Shown here: positions 9,198-18,362 of the stretch, one piece after another
Layout of the letters: each line of letters opens with the position of its first letter
Numbering within the stretch: position 1 is the stretch's first letter
NCBI GenBank assembly: GCA_021775805.1
Contig: JAJFHD010000025.1
Coordinates: forward strand, 1-55,762
DNA length: 55,762 nucleotides
Direction: 5' to 3'
Source: Alphaproteobacteria bacterium
Lineage (GTDB): Bacteria > Pseudomonadota > Alphaproteobacteria > Rhizobiales > JAJFHC01
The notes under the pieces: generated by a model
What the model was told of the DNA's origin: nothing
The model's database searches: none
The model's input: the letters and a program-made list of their open reading frames with translations, nothing else
Position numbers and translations under genes: made by a program

Positions 9198-11438
9198 TTG
9201 ACGGATTCGAAGAAGGAAAAACAGATAAACGAGCGGCTCAACCGCGTCGATTCCTGGGTCGATTCGACAGTTTTTGTCATCTGGGACTGGCTTGGCCGGG
9301 CATGGAACGCCTACTCGTCCTCCCTCGAACGATGGCGGGTTCGCGGCCTGAAGCGGATGGCACTGGAACTGGTTTCGGATGGTGCGACCTTGTCGCTCGT
9401 CTTTCTGATCGTGCTGTACCGTTACGGCCTTCCCCAAGTGGAGGAAGACGGCGACATCTGGAATCAGGGCCGCAAGGTTGCGGTCACCTTTTACAACACC
9501 GACGGCACGATCATCGGCCGGCGCGGGGTCCGTCAGGACGATGCAGTGCCGCTTGCCGAAGTTCCACCGGTCCTGATCAGAGCCGTACTGGCAACCGAAG
9601 ACCGCCGGTTTTTTGATCATATTGGATTGGATTTCCAGGGCACAGCCCGCGCTATGCTGGAAAACGTGCGGGCTGCCAACGTGGTTCAGGGCGGCAGCAC
9701 GATCACGCAGCAGCTGGCAAAAAACCTGTTTCTGTCACCGGAGCGGACGTTTGAAAGGAAGCTCAACGAGGCGTTTCTTGCCCTGTGGATCGAAGCCCGC
9801 CTCAGCAAGGAAGAGATTCTCAAACTGTATCTCGACCGGGCATACCTGGGTGCTGGAACCTACGGGGTTGAGGCAGCATCGCAGTTTTACTTCGGCAAGT
9901 CGGTGCGCGACGTCACCCTGCCGGAAGCCGCCCTGCTTGCGGGCCTTTTCAAGGCGCCGAGCAAGTACGCCCCGCATGTTGATCTGAAGGCCGCGCATGG
10001 CCGCGCCAGCGTCGTGCTGGAACGCATGGTGGTTTCGGAATTCATCAGCGAAAGCGAGGCATTTGCCGCACGGAGAGAACCGGCCGACTACCTCAAGCGC
10101 GACAGCTACGACACGCCGGAGTACTACCTCGACTTTGCCTACAATGAAATTCAGTCGCTGATCAAAGAGTATCATCTCGAGACCGAGTTCAATCTGGAAG
10201 TCACCACCACGATTGACAGCAAGCTTCAGAAGATCGCGCAAGCAACCATCAACAACACGCTCGATGTCAATTCAAAGGCCTATAAGGTCAATGAAGCCGC
10301 TCTGGTTTCCATGACACCTCAAGGTGCTGTGAAGGCGGTGGTCGGCGGCCGCGACTATGAAGTCAGCCAGTTCAACCGCGCGACGGACGCAAAGCGCCAG
10401 CCGGGTTCTTCCTTCAAACCGTTTGTGTATCTGGCAGCCCTGCGATCGGGCCTCAGGCCAAGCACTGTGTTGTCAGATTCACCGATTACGCTGGGGAACT
10501 GGCAGCCCAAGAACTACAATCACAAGTACCGCGGCCGGGTGACTCTGGTCACGGCACTGAAAAAGTCGATCAACACGATTCCGGTTCATATCGCCGAGAT
10601 GATCGGGAGGCGAACGATCATCGAAACCGCCAAGCTCGCCGGGCTGCAGTCACCGTTGAGCGCGAACAGATCGATGCCTCTTGGGACATCGGAAGTCACG
10701 GTCATGGATCTTACTGGCGGCTATGCCTCGTTCGCCAATGGCGGCACCGCTGTCAAGCCGCATGCCATTCTCGAAGTCCGGAGGTCCGACGGAACGGTGC
10801 TTTACAGCCGCGAACGCAATGCTCCCGACCAGTTGCAGGCGGTGAATCCAGTCTATATCGCCGATCTCAATTTCATGCTCAATCAGGTCGTTCTCAGCGG
10901 GACCGGCCGAAGAGCGTTCTTGAAGACCACACCGGTTGCCGGCAAGACCGGCACCACCCAGGACTATCGTGATGCCTGGTTCGTCGGCTTTACTTCACGG
11001 TATGTCACGGGCGTATGGTTCGGAAATGACGATTTCACGCCGATGAAGCGGGTCACGGGCGGGCGGTTGCCGGCGCAAACCTGGCACGATTACATGGTCA
11101 ATGCGGAACGCGGACACCCGCCAGCACCGCTGCCGGGGGTTTCCGTGGCGGGTGGCTATGAAGTCGCTCAGGAGGGCTTCGATGAAACCACGGAACTCGC
11201 CCTGCTGGAAGCCAGCAGCCGCGATCCGGTTGTCAAGATTCTATACAATATGGCCGGACTGTTCAGAAACGCCAAATCGAAGACCGAAGGATCAAGAACA
11301 TACGATTCCTTCGCTGAATTCAGAGTAAATGACGATGATCAGGTCCGTGAGCATCGCCCCCGACAGAAACGCCGCAGAACAAGCAAACCTGACCGGGATC
11401 TTTGGAACGCGCCGATCGGCTCCGGCGGTTTTCGTTAG
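9198..11438 (+). CDS. Class A penicillin-binding protein (transglycosylase/transpeptidase, PBP1A-like)
   Basis: A 746-aa bifunctional peptidoglycan synthase. A cytoplasmic N-terminus and one membrane anchor (about 57-76) lead to the glycosyltransferase 51 domain, with EDRRFFDH and GGSTITQQLAKNLF. The transpeptidase domain has the catalytic Ser404 in SSFK, KSIN and KTGTT (Lys583). The C-terminal tail is basic and low in complexity (RPRQKRRRTSKP). I chose the TTG start at 9198 because GGGGAT lies 6 nt upstream; another in-frame TTG at 9150 has no ribosome binding site. It acts in the periplasm in cell-wall growth. The DUF1214 gene follows after 19 bp and is probably co-transcribed. Confidence 0.93.
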   Translation: MTDSKKEKQINERLNRVDSWVDSTVFVIWDWLGRAWNAYSSSLERWRVRGLKRMALELVSDGATLSLVFLIVLYRYGLPQVEEDGDIWNQGRKVAVTFYNTDGTIIGRRGVRQDDAVPLAEVPPVLIRAVLATEDRRFFDHIGLDFQGTARAMLENVRAANVVQGGSTITQQLAKNLFLSPERTFERKLNEAFLALWIEARLSKEEILKLYLDRAYLGAGTYGVEAASQFYFGKSVRDVTLPEAALLAGLFKAPSKYAPHVDLKAAHGRASVVLERMVVSEFISESEAFAARREPADYLKRDSYDTPEYYLDFAYNEIQSLIKEYHLETEFNLEVTTTIDSKLQKIAQATINNTLDVNSKAYKVNEAALVSMTPQGAVKAVVGGRDYEVSQFNRATDAKRQPGSSFKPFVYLAALRSGLRPSTVLSDSPITLGNWQPKNYNHKYRGRVTLVTALKKSINTIPVHIAEMIGRRTIIETAKLAGLQSPLSANRSMPLGTSEVTVMDLTGGYASFANGGTAVKPHAILEVRRSDGTVLYSRERNAPDQLQAVNPVYIADLNFMLNQVVLSGTGRRAFLKTTPVAGKTGTTQDYRDAWFVGFTSRYVTGVWFGNDDFTPMKRVTGGRLPAQTWHDYMVNAERGHPPAPLPGVSVAGGYEVAQEGFDETTELALLEASSRDPVVKILYNMAGLFRNAKSKTEGSRTYDSFAEFRVNDDDQVREHRPRQKRRRTSKPDRDLWNAPIGSGGFR

Positions 11439-11457
11439 AAAGACGGGCCATTAGACA

Positions 11458-12033
11458 GTGCGTTCTCTCATTCAACTTGTATTGTTCCTGTTTGTCGGTG
11501 GTGGGTTGGGCTATTGCACGGCCGACTTTGCCATGACCGATGGATTGAAAGCCGTGGCGGTTTCCAATGGTCCATGGCGGACTTGGCCGGCGATTGCCAG
11601 CCCGACTGCGGATCCCTACACGCGCGCGCATTTTGCAGAGGTCGGAAAACTGGCCGTGACGTCATTTGAGGCGGTAACCTACCGGGCGGTGAACGACAGC
11701 GGCGGCACTCCCCTCGACCTGGACTGTACCTATGAAATTGAAAGCGGCGCTCTGCCGTCACGCTGGTGGTCTATAACAGCCTACGACGATTCAGGACACC
11801 TGATCGAGAACCCCGCGGAAAGGCATTCCTTCAACAACACCAATCTCCTGAGACAACCCGACGGAGGCTTCCGCATCACTGTTTCCCAGACCGCGCAACC
11901 GGGGAACTGGCTGCCGACGAGGGGCGGCGGCGCATTTCGGCTCTTGCTTCGTTTGTACAACCCGAACCAAGATCTGACAGACAATCTCGACAAAACCGCC
12001 TTGCCAACGATTCACCGCGGGACATGTTTATGA
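11458..12033 (+). CDS. DUF1214 domain protein, exported
   Basis: A 191-aa protein from a GTG start, with an N-terminal hydrophobic segment (LIQLVLFLFVGGGLGYCTA) that is a signal peptide or anchor. The rest is a DUF1214-type domain, recognisable from the SRWWSITAYDDSGHLIEN and FNNTNLL segments. The function of the family is unknown. Its ATG-overlap (4 bp) with the next gene, a DUF1254-type protein, shows translational coupling; these two domains occur together as one protein in other bacteria, so the two products probably form one unit. Confidence 0.83.
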   Translation: MRSLIQLVLFLFVGGGLGYCTADFAMTDGLKAVAVSNGPWRTWPAIASPTADPYTRAHFAEVGKLAVTSFEAVTYRAVNDSGGTPLDLDCTYEIESGALPSRWWSITAYDDSGHLIENPAERHSFNNTNLLRQPDGGFRITVSQTAQPGNWLPTRGGGAFRLLLRLYNPNQDLTDNLDKTALPTIHRGTCL

Positions 12034-12566
12034 AGACCTGGATTTTTTGGGCAACAGCAACAAGCTTGCTCGCCGCGATCGTCCATTTGTCCCTGGTTCT
12101 GTTCGTGCCGATGCTGGATATCGGTGCCCGGATGGCCCAATTCGAGACCACAAGTGAAATCAATACGTTGAAGAAGTTGTCTTCGGCAAATGACAAAAAC
12201 ACGATGCTGATCGAACCGAGCCCGGATATCAGCTATGCGTTTTGCCGGTTCGATCTGTCCAGCAAACCGGTCCAGGTATCCGCGCCGATCCCCGACAGTT
12301 ACTGGTCGGTAAGTGTCTATTCCGATACCGGTGAGAATATCTATACAATCAACGATACGCAGACCGGTGTGCGAAACCTGAAGCTGTTGATCGTCAATGC
12401 CGACAGTCAGGATTCGGTCAGCAACAATGCTCTGGTCAAGGATGCGATTACCTTTGCATCGCCCGCATTGACCGGCCTGATCATCTTCAGGGGCTTCGTC
12501 CCGGACCGCAGTCGTCGTGCGGAAGTCGACAACATCGTCGCCGCTGCGCGCTGCCAGAGCCTTTGA
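12030..12566 (+). CDS. DUF1254-like membrane-anchored protein
   Basis: A 178-aa protein that starts in a 4-bp ATGA overlap with the DUF1214 gene. An N-terminal membrane segment (WIFWATATSLLAAIVHLSLVLF) is followed by a periplasmic domain with DISYAFCRFDLSSKPV and DSYWSVSVYSDTGENIYTIND, similar to DUF1254 proteins of alphaproteobacteria. No catalytic residues can be pointed out. It ends the short run that starts with the class A PBP gene, which may hint at an envelope role. Confidence 0.8.
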   Translation: MKTWIFWATATSLLAAIVHLSLVLFVPMLDIGARMAQFETTSEINTLKKLSSANDKNTMLIEPSPDISYAFCRFDLSSKPVQVSAPIPDSYWSVSVYSDTGENIYTINDTQTGVRNLKLLIVNADSQDSVSNNALVKDAITFASPALTGLIIFRGFVPDRSRRAEVDNIVAAARCQSL

Positions 12567-12659
12567 TCTGACTGGTAATGCGTGTTCGGGTATGGCTCAG
12601 AAGCACAGGATCATGACAATGTTGAGAGTAGCTCGAGCCAGTCAAAATGGGGCCGTGCG

Positions 12660-13478
12660 TCACCCACCCAACAAATCACGATTGTTCTTTTTCTTCTTTG
12701 ACCGGCCGCCCGACGCGATCACGTCGTCCTCAGGAAAGGGCCATGTGCGCAGTCTGTCTTCCAGTGCGTCGACAGTTGCCGCGTATCGGTCGATAGCAGG
12801 AAGTACACCATAGTCGGGATAGTCAGGATGCTCCAACCGGCTCTTGCGAAGTTCCAGACGGTAATCGTCAATGCGATTTCTCAGGGCAAGGACCGTCCTT
12901 CTCGTTACCCGTCGGTTCGATTTGATCCGGGCGGTTGTGTTGTGAATTTCGTCTCCAGACACCTCGCCGCCATAGAGCAGGTCGTCACGCCGTCTGGCGT
13001 CGGCCTGATAGACACGGTCGGCGACATCGCCGAATTGCTCCGCAAGCGACACCTCGGCATAAAGATACCCCAACAGCGTTTGTGCGGTTCGGCTCGGAAG
13101 CCGGTGCTCATAAACACTTGCACCGGTATTGTGGGTTACCCGCCGGCTGGTTTCGTAGCGGCTGTCCGCGACACCGACGTCTTCGATCATGGCCCCTAGA
13201 AACCGGTCGAGAGACCACCGGCGGTCCCGATTGAGCAGTGTCCCACTGCGCGCGCGCAACGCTTCTTCATCCGGCGTATAGTCGAAATCAGAAGTCAGAA
13301 CACCACGTATTTCGCGCACAGCGGTTCGGGCTACCGGGACGATATGTTCCTGGATGAACGTCGGTTCCGTGCGTCCGAAATCGCCTGTCATGCTGCAGGC
13401 CGGAATTACCGCGGCTGCCAACAGGATGACGGAGACCCGGCTGGCGGCGTTGGTCAGTGCCCAGCGGATCCATAACAT
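12660..13478 (-). CDS. Putative lipoprotein, unknown function
   Basis: A 272-aa protein. The ATG at 13478 (MLWIRWAL) has GGAGA 7 nt upstream and gives a clean lipoprotein signal: a hydrophobic run (VSVILLAAAVIPAC) with a lipobox-like IPAC, then SMTG. The mature part is hydrophilic, rich in Arg, Asp and Glu, and predicted helical. The C-terminus ends in a run of lysines (RSKKKKNN). A longer frame upstream to 13592 lacks a ribosome binding site and would bury the signal. I do not recognise the family. It converges with the DUF1254 gene. Confidence 0.7.
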   Translation of the reverse strand: MLWIRWALTNAASRVSVILLAAAVIPACSMTGDFGRTEPTFIQEHIVPVARTAVREIRGVLTSDFDYTPDEEALRARSGTLLNRDRRWSLDRFLGAMIEDVGVADSRYETSRRVTHNTGASVYEHRLPSRTAQTLLGYLYAEVSLAEQFGDVADRVYQADARRRDDLLYGGEVSGDEIHNTTARIKSNRRVTRRTVLALRNRIDDYRLELRKSRLEHPDYPDYGVLPAIDRYAATVDALEDRLRTWPFPEDDVIASGGRSKKKKNNRDLLGG

Positions 13479-13521
13479 ACCAGGTTCTCCGGAATTGTCC
13501 CGTTGGGGACTTGGCTTCTGC

Positions 13522-13713
13522 TTAATCGTCCGACTTTGCAACGGCCTTGCGGGCGCGCGGTTTTTTGGCAGGGCCGGAAATTCGATCCGCAAGGCTGAAT
13601 TCGTCCCGGTCTATTCTGACGCCAGGGAATATGATGACTTTCGCCGGCGTCTCTAGCCGCACTGTTCGAGCGGTGGTCATCTTTGATGTTTGAAACTCCA
13701 GGATATCAGCCAT
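13522..13713 (-). CDS. Small conserved basic protein (63 aa)
   Basis: The ATG at 13713 has a strong GAGGAGA site 7 nt upstream, and the product begins MADILEFQTSK. A short strand-like core, AKVIIFPGVRIDRDE, is followed by a Lys/Arg/Ala-rich tail. Small proteins with the pattern MAxILEF...IIFPGVRYER are common in Hyphomicrobiales and have no known function. It lies 43 bp upstream of the lipoprotein start on the same strand, so the two may share a transcript. Confidence 0.68.
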   Translation of the reverse strand: MADILEFQTSKMTTARTVRLETPAKVIIFPGVRIDRDEFSLADRISGPAKKPRARKAVAKSDD

Positions 13714-13933
13714 TTCAATCTCCTCGCCGATCCTGAAAAGCAAATCAGCGATACTTCGCCACGGGCATTCCAACTCGACGTGGCCCCAATTAAAGCGCCG
13801 TTATGGTTAATAAAACCTAAAGCCCAGTGCCAATGTCCGGTTCATTCAAAATTTGCTATAGAAATTTACGGTTGTTCCATTGTTTTGGTGTTTGATTGAT
13901 TGAAAGCCATTTTCTCTCCGGGGGCATCGGACA

Positions 13934-15052
13934 ATGGAAAATCGAATCAGGAAACTTCAGCAAATTGCTGACCTCGCCGGCGAAAAATCCAGCGACCGCC
14001 GGCGAGAGCTGCTGCGCGAAATTACCGATCTTTTCCTCGAACAACCGTCGACCTACACCAGCCGGGAGACCTGGTTCTTCGGCGACATTATGGAGTCTAT
14101 CGCCTACGATCTCGAGGTGCGCGTGCGGTTGGAACTGGCACAACGCCTGGCCGACGAGGCCGCAGCGCCGCCCGACCTTATCCGCAAACTGGCCTCAGAC
14201 GAAATTACCGTTGCCCGCCCGGTCATTGAACGAAGTTCTGTCCTCAGCCAGGACGACCTGATCGAAATCGCCAGCGGTCAGAGCCAGGACCATTTGCTCG
14301 CAATCACAAACCGGCCCGACATCGGGGAAGGTGTTTCGGAAGTTCTGGTCGACAATGGCAACGATGAGGTGGTGCAAAACCTCGTCGACAACGAGACTGC
14401 CGCAATTTCGCTGAGATCGTACGAACGCGTTGCGGAACGGGCCATCGACGCCAACAGCGTGGGCCTTTCGGCATCGCTGGCGAAGCGGCCCGACCTGCCA
14501 AATGACATTCTCAAAGACGTGCTCAGCGAGCTGACCGTGGAAATTCGCGAACAAATTATTGCCGAGACCTGCGGTGTAGACCGCGAGCGTCTCGATGATA
14601 TCCTCAGCGATGTGGTCAGTTCTCAAGCGCACGATCTGGACGACGGGCAGGATGTTGAAAGCCAGCCTGAACTGGTCGTCCGCGAACTTGAGCAGAAGGG
14701 CGAACTAACGGCGGCTAAACTGATCGAATTCGCACACGAGCGACGCATGCCGGAGTTCATCTGCGGCCTCGCGAGGCTGGCCCGCATCGACATCGCCACC
14801 GCACGCCGGGTATCGATGGACCGAACCGGGGATGGACTTGCGCTTACATGCCGGGCCGGAGACATGCCGACTCAACAGTTCGCGACTTTGATGCAAGCCT
14901 TCGGCGGCATGATTCAAAAATCTCAGCCGGAAATCGATGAACTGGTGAAAATGTACGACTCCCTTGCCGTTACCACCGCCCAGCGCATTATCCGGTTCTG
15001 GAATGTCCGCAAGAGTACGCTTAACGACTCGGTCAAGAACGCCGCGGCATAA
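13934..15052 (+). CDS. DUF2336 domain protein
   Basis: A 372-aa cytoplasmic, all-helical protein. The opening (RRRELLREITDLFL) and the repeated short helical units (VRLELAQRLAD, PDLIRKLASDEITVARPVIERSSVLSQDDLIEIA) are the hallmark of DUF2336, an alphaproteobacterial family of HEAT-like repeats. Function is unknown; a role in stress or regulatory protein interactions has been guessed for the family but nothing in the sequence proves it. It is divergent from the 63-aa protein gene, with about 220 bp between. A second DUF2336 gene lies at 29763-30956. Confidence 0.88.
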   Translation: MENRIRKLQQIADLAGEKSSDRRRELLREITDLFLEQPSTYTSRETWFFGDIMESIAYDLEVRVRLELAQRLADEAAAPPDLIRKLASDEITVARPVIERSSVLSQDDLIEIASGQSQDHLLAITNRPDIGEGVSEVLVDNGNDEVVQNLVDNETAAISLRSYERVAERAIDANSVGLSASLAKRPDLPNDILKDVLSELTVEIREQIIAETCGVDRERLDDILSDVVSSQAHDLDDGQDVESQPELVVRELEQKGELTAAKLIEFAHERRMPEFICGLARLARIDIATARRVSMDRTGDGLALTCRAGDMPTQQFATLMQAFGGMIQKSQPEIDELVKMYDSLAVTTAQRIIRFWNVRKSTLNDSVKNAAA

Positions 15053-15067
15053 GACCCTGAACAGTTC

Positions 15068-15415
15068 CTAGCCGGGGTCAATGACACCTGAGAGAAGCGC
15101 ATCGCCCATGCGGTTTTCGACGTCGATTACCCAGATATCGGGATCGTAGCGCAACTGTCTCTCCAGATAGTCGGCAATCTCCACCGACGCGTCTTCGGCG
15201 CCCCCGAACAACTCAATCCACCGTCTGTCGCCGTCTTCCGCAATCGCTCCGCCGGGCGCCGGGGCATAAAGGCGCATTCTTCCATCCAGACTGTCGAGAC
15301 GCACCATCACCGCGCCGGCATCCGGGTCTCCCTTGCGGGACACCGCCGCCCAGAGGCCCTGAATAAAACAGCGCCTGACATAGGCCTGAATCCAAATGTC
15401 CGTTCGCAGCCGCAT
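15068..15415 (-). CDS. DUF1491 family protein
   Basis: A 115-aa soluble protein matching DUF1491: MRLRTDIWIQAYVRRC at the start, KGDPDAGAVMVRLD, and the C-terminal ERQLRYDPDIWVIDVENR. Full family length. Function is unknown, but it is frequently found next to peptidoglycan-binding-domain genes in alphaproteobacteria, as it is here. It is 45 bp upstream of nothing on its own strand and converges tightly with the DUF2336 gene (15 bp). Confidence 0.88.
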   Translation of the reverse strand: MRLRTDIWIQAYVRRCFIQGLWAAVSRKGDPDAGAVMVRLDSLDGRMRLYAPAPGGAIAEDGDRRWIELFGGAEDASVEIADYLERQLRYDPDIWVIDVENRMGDALLSGVIDPG

Positions 15416-15460
15416 CGGTCACCATGATATTTGTGGTTGAGGGCCGACCGGCCCTCGTGG

Positions 15461-16147
15461 TCAGGTCGAACTGAGAACAGAAACGCCGGTTATCTTGCGC
15501 AGTTCACGCAGAAGACGTGGTGAGATTTGTCCGGTTTCGACAAGTCGGCGATCCTGTTCAAATTTCCTGATAGCCTGACGTGTCTGTTCGCCCAGTACAC
15601 CATCGACTGGTCCTGGGCTGTATCCAAGTTCTGCAAGCCCGCTCTGAACAAGCTGAACGTCTTTGCTGACTGGTTCCTTTTCCTTGGGCGTCGGCTCTAT
15701 CGACGGCGCAGGTGCAGCGGCGACTTCGGCCACACGTCTGTTGAAACGTATCTTGTCAAGCAATTGCTGCGTCGGTTCGCCGTTCGCCGCCAATCCGTTG
15801 GCTTTCTGGTAAGCGATGACGGCCTGCCGTGTTTTGGGGCCGGGAAGACCGTCGACCTCTCCTTCGTAGAACTTCAACTCGGTCAGTTCGGTTTGCAGGT
15901 CGTGGACCACCACCTGTTGACGGGGCTTCGGCAGGACATTGATGGATCTTGGAAACTGGGCAAGGGTCATGCGTGCGGTGTAGTCATCCTGCAGCGCATT
16001 CCGCGTCACGGAATTTACCTGATGAATCTTGGTTATTGCGATCGGTGCCGGATGCCGGCCTTTCTGGCCAAGAATCGCGTTCCACACGATTGCGATACTG
16101 AGGCAACCGAACGCCGCAGTAGCGAAAAATGAACCCTTTCTCGTCAC
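15461..16147 (-). CDS. Peptidoglycan-binding domain protein, membrane-anchored
   Basis: A 228-aa protein with an N-terminal membrane segment (FFATAAFGCLSIAIVWNAILG) and two peptidoglycan-binding type 1 repeats: residues about 82-130 (LTELKFYEGEVDGLPGPKTRQAVIAYQK) and 165-215 (VQSGLAELGYSPGPVDGVLGEQTRQAIRKFE). A proline-rich linker separates them. It probably sits in the periplasm bound to the cell wall. It is upstream of the DUF1491 gene on the same strand and ends 45 bp before it, so the two may form an operon. Confidence 0.87.
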   Translation of the reverse strand: MTRKGSFFATAAFGCLSIAIVWNAILGQKGRHPAPIAITKIHQVNSVTRNALQDDYTARMTLAQFPRSINVLPKPRQQVVVHDLQTELTELKFYEGEVDGLPGPKTRQAVIAYQKANGLAANGEPTQQLLDKIRFNRRVAEVAAAPAPSIEPTPKEKEPVSKDVQLVQSGLAELGYSPGPVDGVLGEQTRQAIRKFEQDRRLVETGQISPRLLRELRKITGVSVLSST

Positions 16148-16247
16148 CGCCAGCCCTCCTCGACAAGATGTTGTAGCGTATCGTGCATCAGATTATGGCA
16201 ATCGTGTGAACACAGCCTGAATCAGTGACCGGCGTGTGGGAAAACAT

Positions 16248-17915
16248 TTATGCAGTCTGTTTCAAGCAAGGCTCCGGCTGCACCTGCAGCGACGGCTCAA
16301 GGTTTGGAAAGTCGACAGTAACTGTTGTTCCCTCCCCGAGCACACTTGCGATATTCAAGGTTCCGCCATGCAGTTCGGCAAGGCCCTTGACCACTGACAG
16401 ACCAATGCCGGTTCCGCCATGGATCCGGCTTAACCCATTGTCAGCCTGGACAAACGGGACGCCAAGACGGGGCAGAACCGCTTCAGGTATACCTATGCCG
16501 GAATCCCGAACCGTCAGTCGGTGCAAACCCTCTTCCACCACGAGGTCCACCGTGACCCGGCCTCCACCGGGCGTAAACTTCAATGCGTTTGAAATCAGGT
16601 TCAGGGCAATCTGCCGATAGGCGCGCGGGTCGGCATAAATCGGCCCCTGGCTGCCTGCGGCCTCGATCGTCAGATGAATCTGTCCTTTTTGTGCGCTGGG
16701 CATCAATGTTCTGACACAGTTGTCAATGATGCCGGTTGCATCGAACATAACCGGGTCGATCTCAAACTTTGCCGCTTCGATGCGTGACATGTCGAGGAGG
16801 TCGTTGACCACACTCAGAAGATGGGTGCCGCTTTCCCTGACAAGCTCTGCATATTCGACCCGGTGCTCATGGCCGCCCAACTCGTCCAGTTCATCGCGCA
16901 CGATTTCCGAAAACCCTATGACGGCGTTGAGCGGCGTGCGCAGTTCGTGACTGACTTTCGCTAGAAAATGTGTCTTGGCCTCGTTGGCTGCCTCTGCTTC
17001 GTCGCGAGCCACCAGAAGTGCGTCCTGATGGTGTCGGCGCTCGGTTACGTCTCGTGTGATGGCCACGACCGGATGCCTGCCACCATTTGCGTTGTCAACA
17101 GGCAGCGGGCGGCACCTCATTTCGGACCATCGATAGAGCGGTGGGCGTGGCGCCGTGCCGGATTCGGAACCGGGCCGGACGGCTACGCGGAACTCGACCG
17201 ACGTCAGCGATCCGTTCCTGCCGGCGTCCTGGAGTGCCTGTCGGTATTTTGGCCGGTCGGCAACGTGGACCAACTCCGCAAGACCGTCGCCGATTAGGTC
17301 GGAACCATCGCCTCCGCCAAAGGCCTGCGTCGCCCCGGAGGCGAAGGAGACCCGGCCATCATGTTCGTGGCGGGTAATCAGGTCGGTTGCGTTTTCGGCG
17401 AGAAGCCGCAGTCTTTCCTCGCTGCGTCGCAAAGCGCCGGTCGATTTGGCGTGCAGATCCTGGATACTCAGCGAAAGTCCGCCGATATAGCCCATTGCCG
17501 AGATAAATCCGAGCGGTGGCAATAGGTGAACTCGTTCTCCGAAGTCGTAAGCCTGGGGCATCCACTCCCAAAACTGCAGTCCCGAAAGCACTGCAAATAC
17601 CAGGCAACACAAGCCAATCGATGTCAGCACCACTCTTTTGGAACCGGACAGCGCGGCTTCGACGGGAACGACGATCAACCATGCCAGGAGAAACGACCCG
17701 AGCCCTCCCGTCACGGTCGCCAGACATCCAACCAGCCCGGCAAGGCTGGCTGCGGACAGCAAATGAGCGGCATTCAACCGTCCGGTTCTGGACAGGTACA
17801 ATGCAATCAGGATCGGAGACGCCAACCATGCCAACGCGGCCGACTCCCACAAGGACGGCCAGCCTAACTGCCAAATGTAAACCGGTATGACCAGGCAAAC
17901 GATCGTGCCACCCAT
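16248..17915 (-). CDS. PAS-domain sensor histidine kinase; N-terminus probably frameshifted
   Basis: A 555-aa membrane kinase as read. The N-terminal 150 residues hold five or six hydrophobic segments. A PAS domain (about 165-295) is followed by a dimerisation helix with His323 (VSHELRTPLNAVIGF) and an ATPase domain with N box (NLISNALKFTPGG), G1 box (DSGIGIP) and G2 box (GTGIGLSVV). The layout resembles PleC/DivL-type alphaproteobacterial kinases without a receiver. The ATG at 17915 has no ribosome binding site. Upstream, the frame continues with protein-like sequence (LVGNRFARLVHASAQADEL) until a stop. A start with GGGGAG exists one frame over at 18052, so about 45 residues may be lost through a one-base shift near 18024-18028. 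Confidence 0.85.
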   Translation of the reverse strand: MGGTIVCLVIPVYIWQLGWPSLWESAALAWLASPILIALYLSRTGRLNAAHLLSAASLAGLVGCLATVTGGLGSFLLAWLIVVPVEAALSGSKRVVLTSIGLCCLVFAVLSGLQFWEWMPQAYDFGERVHLLPPLGFISAMGYIGGLSLSIQDLHAKSTGALRRSEERLRLLAENATDLITRHEHDGRVSFASGATQAFGGGDGSDLIGDGLAELVHVADRPKYRQALQDAGRNGSLTSVEFRVAVRPGSESGTAPRPPLYRWSEMRCRPLPVDNANGGRHPVVAITRDVTERRHHQDALLVARDEAEAANEAKTHFLAKVSHELRTPLNAVIGFSEIVRDELDELGGHEHRVEYAELVRESGTHLLSVVNDLLDMSRIEAAKFEIDPVMFDATGIIDNCVRTLMPSAQKGQIHLTIEAAGSQGPIYADPRAYRQIALNLISNALKFTPGGGRVTVDLVVEEGLHRLTVRDSGIGIPEAVLPRLGVPFVQADNGLSRIHGGTGIGLSVVKGLAELHGGTLNIASVLGEGTTVTVDFPNLEPSLQVQPEPCLKQTA

Positions 17916-18362
17916 CAGATGCGACAGGATAAAAGTTTCGTGGCGTGCCCGGACGAGTTCATCCGCCTGCGCCGAGGCATGGACCAGTCTAGCGAAACGG
18001 TTTCCGACTAAGGTTCCCTGAAGAAAAATCGTTCAATCCCCATGTACAGCATGCGCTTAATTCGCTCCCCGTACGCATTATGGCGGGTGTGTCTTAAGGA
18101 AACTTGAAAATGGACCTGCGCCTGCCGCCGTGACGGCAGCGGAACCGATAAAATTTTAAACGATTTTGGCCTTTATCTGTTTCAAATTTGAATAGATATA
18201 TATGATAATTTAGGAGAAATACATACATATTTTTAGTATTTTCGATTTTATACAAAGTATAATATAAGTAATATAAAAACTATACATAAATATATACGCG
18301 AAAGAAAATGATCTTTGCTAAGTTCTCAAAATCAACAAAACATCAATTGAAAGGGCAAATCG
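17916..18362. other. 447-bp gap: kinase N-terminal remnant, small inverted repeat and strongly AT-rich island
   Basis: The left part (to about 18052) probably encodes the displaced N-terminus of the kinase. At 18121-18138 an inverted repeat CTGCCG...CGGCAG follows. From about 18150 to 18360 the sequence is extremely AT-rich for this genome, with TTCAAATTTGAA as a perfect palindrome and many TATA/ATAT runs. No protein gene is visible in it. It is the 5' region of the DUF5330 gene. Confidence 0.55.
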
